A DNA stretch of 6,439 bases from Candidatus Woesearchaeota archaeon (GTDB taxonomy: Archaea > Nanobdellota > Nanobdellia > Woesearchaeales > GCA-2686295): contig NZBB01000044.1 of NCBI GenBank assembly GCA_002686295.1, forward strand, positions 1 through 6,439. Direction: 5' to 3'. The number at the start of each line of letters is the position of its first letter. Position 1 is the stretch's first letter. Below, piece after piece: positions 1 to 5,871 of this stretch. The translations under genes and the position numbers were made by a program. The notes under the pieces are model-generated. The model was given only the letters and a program-made list of their open reading frames with translations. It was not told where the DNA came from and ran no database searches.

Positions 1-1554
1 AATATTTTTATTGGATTTATTTAATATAGTTAGAAAAACACCATAATTTTTTATTTCAATATCTTTAATTTCCAAATTTTTATCAAGTGGATAAACTTTT
101 TTCCCCCTGAAATATTCGATGTTTTCTTTCATTGTTAATATTATATTTTTAAAATCTTCACAAAGCTGATTACATTGTTTAATGTTTATATGTTTACTTG
201 AGAAAGACATATTTCCAAGTTTTTCTCCTTCGGGTTTTGTTTTTAAAAAATCTATGAAATATTTATAATTCCAGACAGGTTCTGATAAACTAAAAGATGA
301 GAAATTCGAATAAACATAACTTGTGAGATCTATCTCCATTGGTCCAATTAAAACATCTATATTTGGTTTTGGTGCAAGAACATTAAGTTCCAATAGTTCT
401 TTGGCAAAGGAAATTGTTTCTTGAAAATGTTTTGTTGTAGCACCAACAAGATTTGGTGCAAACCAGAAAGATACATAACTATTTTCAGATTTTGAAATAA
501 TTTTTGCAATTTCTAAAATTTTGTTATTTTTGAAATGTTTTCCATTCTTTATTCTAATAATTTCATTTCCTGAAAGGGCAGAAATTATAAATCCTGAATC
601 AGTATTTTTTGCATATGAAATCATTTGTTTAACAAATTCTTTTTTTGGTAGTTGCCATTCTTCAAATATTATGTTTAGAAATATTTTATTTATTTTTAAC
701 TCTTTTAGAATGTAAGTCCATTTGTTAAGATTAGATTCTCCTGAAATCATTAATTTTTTAATTCCTAAATCTTTGAGTTTTTTTATATCTTTTATTATGT
801 TAGTTGGAGATCTTACAGATATTTCTTTTTTGTTAGAAAGTATTTTATAAGAATATTTGCTTCCACCACATGAAGGACAAGAATTTTGACACCCTTTTTG
901 AGTTGGGAGATAAAAAAATTTTTCATTTTCTTTTTTTATTTGAGATATACCTGGAGCTTTTACACCTTGAGAAAACTGCAGATATTCTTTCCAATGTCTC
1001 ATAAAAGTTATATCAATATAATCAAACTTGTTTATATTGTTATCAAAATAAGTTATTTTTTTATCTTTTATAAATCCAAATCTATTTTTGTAGATTATGT
1101 TTGGGAATTTTGTTAATGCATTTTTTCCTTTGTAAATTAAGTCTTTACATATATCCGGCATCAAACTTTCTGAATCGCCTTTAATAATTACATCGATGTT
1201 TTTTGATGTTTTTAAAATTTCTTTTCTAAAGAAATTTGCTGAAAACCCTCCGACAATAACAATGCATTCGGAATTAATCTCTTTACAAATTTTTGCAATT
1301 TCTTGAGCTCCATACAAAAAATAATACCAGTGACAATCTATAATTACAATCTTAAAATTTATTTTTTTAAGAATTTCTTTAATATTTTTGTTAGGATTCA
1401 ATTTCATTTCTAACGGAACATTAATACTAATTATTTTGAAATAATTCTTTCGAAGATTGTTTATTACGCCAACAATTCCTGCAGGAAGAAAAATAAAATC
1501 AGAATTATCTTTATTACAAAAAGGATGCAAATGTAAGATTGTTTGTTTAGTCAT
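1..1554 (-). CDS. Cobalamin-binding radical SAM protein, C-terminus cut by the window edge
   Basis: The frame stays open from ATG at 1554 to base 1 (518 codons, no stop), so the C-terminus lies outside the window. Residues about 1-190 look like a B12-binding Rossmann domain: a hydrophobic strand and DCHWYYFLYG helix region, then IVIVGGFSANFF and a GDSESLMPDI segment, as in other cobalamin-dependent radical SAM proteins. The radical SAM core follows, with GCQNSCPSCGGS supplying the cluster cysteines C222, C226 and C229 (CX3CX2C). The CGGS after the third cysteine, RHWKEY before the core and a late SEPVWNYKYF segment remind me of the TIGR04190 (Ta0216-like) B12-binding radical SAM family; this is from memory, not a search. 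Family members are uncharacterised; methyl transfer or rearrangement on an unactivated carbon is the usual chemistry of the wider class. The start is the only ATG before the motifs. A TATA-like box lies about 52 bp upstream, so it may be transcribed apart from the preceding gene. Confidence 0.9.
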   Translation of the reverse strand, partial: MTKQTILHLHPFCNKDNSDFIFLPAGIVGVINNLRKNYFKIISINVPLEMKLNPNKNIKEILKKINFKIVIIDCHWYYFLYGAQEIAKICKEINSECIVIVGGFSANFFRKEILKTSKNIDVIIKGDSESLMPDICKDLIYKGKNALTKFPNIIYKNRFGFIKDKKITYFDNNINKFDYIDITFMRHWKEYLQFSQGVKAPGISQIKKENEKFFYLPTQKGCQNSCPSCGGSKYSYKILSNKKEISVRSPTNIIKDIKKLKDLGIKKLMISGESNLNKWTYILKELKINKIFLNIIFEEWQLPKKEFVKQMISYAKNTDSGFIISALSGNEIIRIKNGKHFKNNKILEIAKIISKSENSYVSFWFAPNLVGATTKHFQETISFAKELLELNVLAPKPNIDVLIGPMEIDLTSYVYSNFSSFSLSEPVWNYKYFIDFLKTKPEGEKLGNMSFSSKHINIKQCNQLCEDFKNIILTMKENIEYFRGKKVYPLDKNLEIKDIEIKNYGVFLTILNKSNKNI

Positions 1555-1602
1555 TTTAGTTTGTTTAAAGGATTTAATAATTTTGTTAAAAATGATATTA
1601 TA

Positions 1603-1610
1603 TATATTTA
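1603..1610 (-). promoter_or_regulatory. Probable archaeal TATA box for the cobalamin radical SAM gene
   Basis: Reading the minus strand, TAAATATA lies in an alternating A/T stretch between the stop of the upstream SPASM gene (1640) and the ATG at 1554. Its centre is about 52 bp from the ATG, which would place transcription start near 1580 and give a leader of about 25 nt. The match to TTTAWATA is imperfect and the background is very AT-rich; a weaker TTATTAAA nearer the gene (around 1573-1580) would instead fit a leaderless start. Confidence 0.4.
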
Positions 1611-1639
1611 GTAATTCCTTATTGTTGTTTCAATTACTT

Positions 1640-3307
1640 TTAAACCAGTTTTTTTTCTTTTGTTGTTGGTTGTAATCTGCAGTTGTTTATATAAAAACAA
1701 GTCCCCCTAACCTTATGAACACAATTCTTGCATTTTTCAAAATATTTTGGTTTATCATAATCTTTCAATAGTTCATGATATTCCCATATTTGTTTTTTGT
1801 TGTTCATGAACTTTAAATCAGGTCCTTTTCTTTCGTTGCAAAAAACAATTCTTTTGTTGTTTTCTAAGTGGAAAAGACTAGGGCAGTCAAAGCATTTATT
1901 GGGTGTTTTAAAATTGAATTCTTTTAAAGAATACATGTCAAATATACAGTTAGGTAAGGCATTCCCTAGATCAAATTTAATATTTCTTGATTCTAAACCT
2001 TTAAGAAAAAAATTTATTTTTTGTCCTGTTCTTGAATTTAGGTCCTGCTCTTCAAAATCAAATACTAAAATATCGATTTCATCATCTTTTACTTTATCTA
2101 ATTTGTCAATCTTAACAGTTCTTATTGTTCTATTTGTTTCATTACTTGACATTGGTTTAAGGTCAAATCTTAAATTATTGATGTAATGCTTAAAATAAGT
2201 TATTTTCTCAGAATCAGGATTCTTTTTGTACTTTTTTTCAGATAATTCATCTCCAAAAGCTATTTCGCAATCTGGATCAGGAGCGTATGGTGTTCCAAAG
2301 TAACCATAAGCAATACACATACCTCCGCCTCTGCATTCATCTTTAGAATTACAGGTTTTGCATTCTTCTGATCTGTTCTCCCAGTTCTTAAGATTCCAAA
2401 TCTTATTGCTTGAATAATGAAGCTCTAAAAAACTCTTTTCTTTAATATTGCCAACTACAATTGGTAGTCTTCTGCAGGGAACAACATCTCCGTTTGGTAA
2501 TAATGTAAATACATCAAATGGAGTGGAGCAACCATGACTGGTTTGAGGATTATTAATACCTGGTCTTATAGCTTGATACATACCATCGGAACAATGATAA
2601 CCAACATTAAAATTAATGCTATCATTCTTAAAACGTTGGTTGATTTTTTCACACTCAAGATACCAATCTTTAGTTTCTTTAGGATTCAAAATTAAGTCTT
2701 TCATCTGCTCACCCATACCAACAGGTACAAGCCTTCCAACGCCCATACCATTAATACCTAATTCTGCTGCAAGTCTGGCAAGAGGTTCAATATCACCGAT
2801 ATTCTTCTTTGTCAATGTCAGAGAAAAAGAAAGAGGAATATTATTCTGAAGAATTATTTTTGCACCATTAATAGCTTTCTTAAAATTTCCTTTACCACGA
2901 ATCTCGTCATTGATTTTTTCCATACCTTCAACGCTAATCTGCATGTAATTAACACCTAATTCAACATACTTTTTGATAATGCTATCAGTAACTGTTGAGC
3001 CATTAGTCATAATATAAAATCTGTCAAACAAGCCTTGTTTTTTGTACTTACTTATGTATTCAAGGAGTTTCCAATAATCCTTTTTAAGAATTGGCTCTCC
3101 TCCAGTCAAAGTTATATTTCTATGATTTCTAATATCAGTTTTTTTGCAGAAATCAACGAAGTTATCAACAACTTTATAACATTCTTCTGTATTTAACTCC
3201 TGTTTTATATAATCCTCATTAAGATAGCAGTGAGTACACTTAAAATTGCATTTTTCTGTAATATGCCACTGCAAATGGCAAGAATGTGGTTTAGGTAAGT
3301 ATAACAT
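1640..3307 (-). CDS. Radical SAM/SPASM protein with extra cysteine-rich C-terminal domain
   Basis: 555 residues, complete. The radical SAM core begins at once, with CNFKCTHC giving C20, C24 and C27, and the SAM-binding TGGEP at 68-72. A full SPASM domain follows: C260, C278 (in LPNGDVVPCRR), C316, C319, C325, C331 and C347, enough for two auxiliary [4Fe-4S] clusters as in anSME-type and peptide-maturing enzymes. After a linker (about 360-400) comes a further domain with C454, C472-x2-C475, C490, C526-x2-C529, C537 and C543, which I do not recognise and which makes the protein longer than most maturases (about 350-450 residues). SPASM proteins generally act on peptides or proteins, so a protein substrate is likely but not shown. 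An in-frame stop four codons upstream fixes the start at or after 3307. The gene follows the 151-residue beta-domain gene by 64 bp on the same strand and seems to have its own TATA box. Its G+C is visibly higher than its flanks. Confidence 0.93.
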   Translation of the reverse strand: MLYLPKPHSCHLQWHITEKCNFKCTHCYLNEDYIKQELNTEECYKVVDNFVDFCKKTDIRNHRNITLTGGEPILKKDYWKLLEYISKYKKQGLFDRFYIMTNGSTVTDSIIKKYVELGVNYMQISVEGMEKINDEIRGKGNFKKAINGAKIILQNNIPLSFSLTLTKKNIGDIEPLARLAAELGINGMGVGRLVPVGMGEQMKDLILNPKETKDWYLECEKINQRFKNDSINFNVGYHCSDGMYQAIRPGINNPQTSHGCSTPFDVFTLLPNGDVVPCRRLPIVVGNIKEKSFLELHYSSNKIWNLKNWENRSEECKTCNSKDECRGGGMCIAYGYFGTPYAPDPDCEIAFGDELSEKKYKKNPDSEKITYFKHYINNLRFDLKPMSSNETNRTIRTVKIDKLDKVKDDEIDILVFDFEEQDLNSRTGQKINFFLKGLESRNIKFDLGNALPNCIFDMYSLKEFNFKTPNKCFDCPSLFHLENNKRIVFCNERKGPDLKFMNNKKQIWEYHELLKDYDKPKYFEKCKNCVHKVRGTCFYINNCRLQPTTKEKKLV

Positions 3308-3356
3308 TGTTTCTGATTAAACTAATTTATCCCCTAAGAAAAAGAAATATTGATAA

Positions 3357-3364
3357 TTTATAAA
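3357..3364 (-). promoter_or_regulatory. TATA box for the SPASM radical SAM gene
   Basis: A perfect palindromic TTTATAAA lies just past the stop of the 151-residue gene and 53 bp (centre) before the ATG at 3307. Archaeal TATA boxes sit about 26 bp before transcription start, so the start would be near 3334 with a leader of about 27 nt. The A/T-rich BRE side reads AAAT on the minus strand. The same octamer occurs in the divergent promoter at 3850-3857. No usable Shine-Dalgarno is seen: GGGGAT at 3329-3334 is about 21 nt from the ATG, which is too far. Confidence 0.6.
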
Positions 3365-3371
3365 ATTTTAC

Positions 3372-3827
3372 TTACCAATTCATATTCTCCTTGCTACTAC
3401 CTGAACCTGTTTTGTTTGTAGTTCTTACAACAAATTTGAAAGGATTTCCTCTTGGGCAAGGAATTTGAATAACTGATTCGCCTGTTGGAAGGGTTATATT
3501 TACAGGTTGAAAATCTATGTTTTTAGTATCAATTGAAGTGTATTTAACACCCATAGATTCTATTTTTATTGGTTCAACAGAAAGATTTGTAAAAGTTACA
3601 TGTAAAACATTGTTTTCAAACCTCGCTGTTTCAACCAAAAGATTTGGTTCAACAGGCCAGACAGAACCATTGTTTGGCTGGTTTTCTTGCATTGGCTGAG
3701 AAATAATACCTTGTTCTTCTTCTTTCAATTTACTGGTTTTTAGCAAAGCGTGATCATTATCAGATTCAGATTTATTAATTAGAGGGAGTATGTTTCTATC
3801 ATCTTTTTTCTTTAACGAGTCAGTCAT
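3372..3827 (-). CDS. Small protein with disordered N-terminus and Ig-like beta domain, function unknown
   Basis: 151 residues. Residues 1-60 are polar and low in hydrophobics (KKKDD, KLKEEEQG, QPMQENQPNNG), probably disordered. Residues about 62-137 alternate hydrophobic and polar positions as in a beta sandwich: VLHVTFTNLS, EPIKIESMGV, NITLPTGESVIQI, FKFVVRTTN. This pattern resembles the beta domains of archaeal secreted or pilin-like proteins, yet there is no signal peptide, class III pilin signal or membrane segment, so it is predicted cytoplasmic. It ends in a short flexible tail, TGSGSSKENMNW, and has a single cysteine, C124. The gene lies directly upstream of the SPASM radical SAM gene on the same strand and is divergent from the second radical SAM gene, sharing its TATA box. 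It could be a substrate, scaffold or partner of these enzymes; that is inference. I do not recognise the family. The ATG at 3827 is supported by a TATA centre 26-27 bp upstream, which implies a leaderless mRNA. Confidence 0.82.
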   Translation of the reverse strand: MTDSLKKKDDRNILPLINKSESDNDHALLKTSKLKEEEQGIISQPMQENQPNNGSVWPVEPNLLVETARFENNVLHVTFTNLSVEPIKIESMGVKYTSIDTKNIDFQPVNITLPTGESVIQIPCPRGNPFKFVVRTTNKTGSGSSKENMNW

Positions 3828-3849
3828 ACTTGAAGAGGATTAAACAAGA

Positions 3850-3857
3850 TTTATAAA
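3850..3857. promoter_or_regulatory. Shared palindromic TATA box between divergent genes
   Basis: TTTATAAA, its own reverse complement, lies in the 55-bp gap between the two ATGs. Its centre is 26-27 bp from the minus-strand ATG (3827) and 29-30 bp from the plus-strand ATG (3883). Both distances fit an archaeal TATA box whose transcripts begin at or within a few bases of the start codon. Purine-rich flanks on both sides (ACAAGA for plus, CAAAAAG for minus) could act as BRE elements. No other good TATA box is seen in the gap, so one TBP site probably serves both genes. Confidence 0.65.
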
Positions 3858-3882
3858 CTTTTTGTGATTTTATTTTTTCAAT

Positions 3883-4743
3883 ATGATTAAATCTTTTCCA
3901 AAAATTGTTCAAATACAAACCAGTAATAAATGCAATGCAGCATGTAATTTTTGTCCTTATTCTTATACTGAAGATAAGAAAAAATTTAAATTAATGAACT
4001 GGAATTTATATAAGAAGATAATAAATGAATGTTCTCAACATAATGTGAAAGAAATATTGCCTTTTTTCCTTAATGAACCTTTATTAAATAAAGATTTAGT
4101 AAAATATATTGATTATGCAAAAGAAAAAAATCCAAATGCTTTGATTAAAATATTTACTAATGGTTCTCTTTTAACAGATAAAATATCAAATCAATTGCTT
4201 GATTCAAAAGTTGATGAAGTAATATTTAGTTTTAATGGTTCAACAAAGGAAGAATATGAAACTTTTATGAAACCTTTGAAATTTGAAAAGACAAAACAAC
4301 GAATTGAAAGTTTTATTCGATTTCGTGGAAAAAGAAAAATACCTGCAGTTGCAATTCATATATTAAAACTTCCAGATTCAAATAATTTTTTATTTAAATT
4401 AAGAGACTATTGGAATAAAATCGGAGTTACAGTTCATATATTAAAATATGAGAATAGAGCTGGAAATGTTGAAAATTACAATTTAAAATCAACTTTTTTA
4501 ATGACAAAAATTCCTTGTGATAGATTGATTAAACAAGCATATATTATGGTTAACGGAGATGTAATACTTTGTTGTGCTGATTGGAAACAAGAAATAATAT
4601 TTGGGAATTTGAAAGATAAAACTCTTTTTGAAGTCTGGAATGGAAATGAAAGAATGAATTTTGTTAAGACTCATAAAGAATTACAATTTGATAAATTAAA
4701 ACTTTGTTGTGATTGTAATTTTAATGAAATTTCATTAAATTAA
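3883..4743 (+). CDS. Radical SAM protein with short SPASM-type C-terminal domain
   Basis: 286 residues, complete. CNAACNFC near the N-terminus gives the cluster ligands C17, C21 and C24. The usual GGEP SAM-binding motif is replaced by FFLNEPLL (61-68), a variant seen in this branch of the superfamily, and IKIFTNGSLL (88-97) follows the next strand. The C-terminal part has C212 (PCDRL), VNGDVILCC with C230/C231, then GNLKDKTLFEVWNG and C275/C276/C278. This matches the four-cysteine, single-cluster SPASM pattern rather than the seven-cysteine form of the 1640-3307 protein. Enzymes of this shape act on varied substrates including peptides, sugars and cofactors, so no reaction can be assigned. 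The ATG at 3883 is preferred because the TATA box at 3850-3857 would start the mRNA almost at it. The gene is the only one on the plus strand; its stop overlaps the end of the displaced methyltransferase frame on the other strand. Confidence 0.92.
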   Translation: MIKSFPKIVQIQTSNKCNAACNFCPYSYTEDKKKFKLMNWNLYKKIINECSQHNVKEILPFFLNEPLLNKDLVKYIDYAKEKNPNALIKIFTNGSLLTDKISNQLLDSKVDEVIFSFNGSTKEEYETFMKPLKFEKTKQRIESFIRFRGKRKIPAVAIHILKLPDSNNFLFKLRDYWNKIGVTVHILKYENRAGNVENYNLKSTFLMTKIPCDRLIKQAYIMVNGDVILCCADWKQEIIFGNLKDKTLFEVWNGNERMNFVKTHKELQFDKLKLCCDCNFNEISLN

Positions 4744-4751
4744 TTTATTAA

Positions 4752-4757
4752 TTTTTT
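4752..4757 (+). terminator. Possible oligo-T terminator after the plus-strand radical SAM gene
   Basis: Six consecutive T residues lie nine bases past the TAA at 4741-4743, followed by ATTTG. Archaeal RNA polymerase often stops at such T runs without a hairpin. The region is so AT-rich that T6 is only weak evidence. Confidence 0.3.
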
Positions 4758-4784
4758 ATTTGTAAAAAGTATTTCATCTGAAAT

Positions 4785-4814
4785 AATAAATCTTTTAAGT
4801 AAAAAAGATTTATT
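4785..4814. repeat. Perfect 12-bp inverted repeat with 6-nt loop
   Basis: AATAAATCTTTT at 4785-4796 is repeated in reverse complement as AAAAGATTTATT at 4803-4814, separated by AAGTAA. It lies 42 bp downstream of the plus-strand radical SAM stop and inside the displaced methyltransferase frame. It could fold in RNA on either strand and help end the plus-strand transcript, but with so few G/C pairs the stem is weak, and such repeats are not rare in DNA of this composition. Confidence 0.4.
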
Positions 4815-5037
4815 TGTTCTGTTAAAATCAAATTCTTTTTTTAAAAGTTCTTCAGAAATTGAATGTTCTTTTATGAATAATTCATTGTTAGGATATGAGA
4901 ATGTGAGTTTATTATTATTTAAAGAATATAAATCATTTAGAAATGTTTTTTGAATAATAGGTGTTTTTATTGAATAATTTCTGTAATTTGTTTCTTTCTC
5001 AAGTAAAATTAATCCTATTTCTGATTGATTTTCTAAT

Positions 5038-5871
5038 TTATATTTTATTTAAATTTATTATTTCTTTTTCTAAATAATTTTTAATAGTTTCAAAACTTGG
5101 GATAATTAAGCAATTTGGAAAAATTTGTTCGTATTCTTGAATTGTTAAAGGTTGTCCTTCATTCATTGTTTCGAAATTAGTATGTAAATGAGGTATTATT
5201 ATGTTTTTTGAAGTTCTTATAAATTCTTTAGCAACAAATTCTTTTTTATTCACATAATGAAACATGTCGCTTGCAATACAAAAATCTATTTGTTTCTTCT
5301 TAAATGGAATGCCTTTATTTATGTTTGAACATATAAGATCTTTTAATTTAAAAAATTTACTTGCAGCAAATAATGTTTTAATATTATCTTCTAATCCGAT
5401 AATTTCTAATTGTGGATTAATTAAAGTCATAATTCTTGTTAACATTCCTATTGAACATCCAACATCAAGCACCAAATTATTTAAAATTGAGAAAAATGGT
5501 GTTATATGGAAAAATGATTTTGTTGATGTACGATTTCTATTATAATAATATAGTTCATCTTGTAGAAAACATCTTCTTATATAATTATTATAATTTGAAT
5601 CTATATGTCCATATAAACCTCCCATTATTAATTCTAGTAGTTTGTTTCTTTCATAGTTTTTTGATATTAAAATTATTTCATTTATTTTATCACAGGGTAT
5701 TTTTTGCGAAGGTTCAAGAAATAGAATGCTTTCAACAATTGGTTTAGTTGAGCATTTACAGGTTACTAATCCGCAAATAACATTATTTTTTTCAATTTTA
5801 TTTATTTTGCTTAGATTAAAGTTTGATTGACATTTATTACAAATTATTTTTTTAATTATTTCTATTCTCAT
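5038..5871 (-). CDS. Class I SAM-dependent methyltransferase with Trm112-like zinc ribbon, apparently truncated by a frameshift
   Basis: 277 residues as read. Residues 1-55 form a Trm112-like zinc ribbon: C11-x2-C14, C33 and C38/C40, followed by the PIVESILFL strand. A linker with MGGLYGHI and a Tyr-rich segment leads to the methyltransferase core: motif I VLDVGCSIG at 134-142, the acidic residue after strand 2 in IIGLEDN (E161/D162), and the motif IV strand IDFCIASDMFHYV at 195-207. It should bind S-adenosylmethionine and methylate by SN2 transfer; the substrate is unknown. The ATG at 5871 overlaps the TGA of the preceding radical SAM gene as ATGA, implying translational coupling and a shared process. 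The frame stops at TAA 5040-5038 just after an A4 run, while coding-like sequence continues in another frame to 4740, so the intact protein was probably 376 residues. The catalytic domain is upstream of the break and may still function. Confidence 0.85.
   Translation of the reverse strand: MRIEIIKKIICNKCQSNFNLSKINKIEKNNVICGLVTCKCSTKPIVESILFLEPSQKIPCDKINEIILISKNYERNKLLELIMGGLYGHIDSNYNNYIRRCFLQDELYYYNRNRTSTKSFFHITPFFSILNNLVLDVGCSIGMLTRIMTLINPQLEIIGLEDNIKTLFAASKFFKLKDLICSNINKGIPFKKKQIDFCIASDMFHYVNKKEFVAKEFIRTSKNIIIPHLHTNFETMNEGQPLTIQEYEQIFPNCLIIPSFETIKNYLEKEIINLNKI

Larger units (their letters stand above)
4740..5042 (-). pseudogene. Displaced C-terminal part of the methyltransferase, out of frame
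   Basis: An open frame of about 100 codons runs from 5042 to the TAA at 4742-4740 and contains no ATG, GTG or TTG, so it cannot easily be an independent gene. Its translation is protein-like (SEIGLILLEKETNYRNYSIK, then PNNELFIKEHSISEELLKKE). It begins where the methyltransferase frame stops at 5038: dropping one A from the A4 run (plus-strand T4 at 5043-5046) makes LNK continue as YKLENQSEIG and gives a 376-residue protein. From memory, related zinc-ribbon methyltransferases carry a C-terminal extension with a similar LYSL/FSYPNNE-like beta segment, but I cannot run an alignment. It may be a genuine frameshift, a sequencing or assembly error in a homopolymer, or much less likely a +1 recoding site. 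Its stop overlaps the stop of the convergent plus-strand gene. Confidence 0.65.

Noticed and set aside
521..1675. Several plus-strand frames of 64-76 codons with hydrophobic, Phe/Ile-rich translations that mimic membrane proteins
   Set aside because: They are antisense to the cobalamin radical SAM gene; the Lys/Asn/Glu codons of that gene read backwards give Phe/Ile/Leu.
1797..2186. Open plus-strand frame of 129 codons
   Set aside because: It lies wholly antisense to the SPASM radical SAM gene, has no family motif, and its Leu/Ser/Phe-rich translation is what AT-rich antisense sequence gives.
3329..3334. GGGGAT on the minus strand as a Shine-Dalgarno for the SPASM gene
   Set aside because: It is about 21 nt from the ATG at 3307, beyond useful spacing, and no in-frame start lies closer to it.
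4740..5042. An independent small gene downstream of the methyltransferase
   Set aside because: No ATG, GTG or TTG occurs in the frame, and it joins the methyltransferase by a one-base correction in an A run.
5264..5747. Two overlapping plus-strand frames of 93 and 103 codons
   Set aside because: Both are antisense to the methyltransferase core, whose motifs I and IV are clear; they show no domain of their own.
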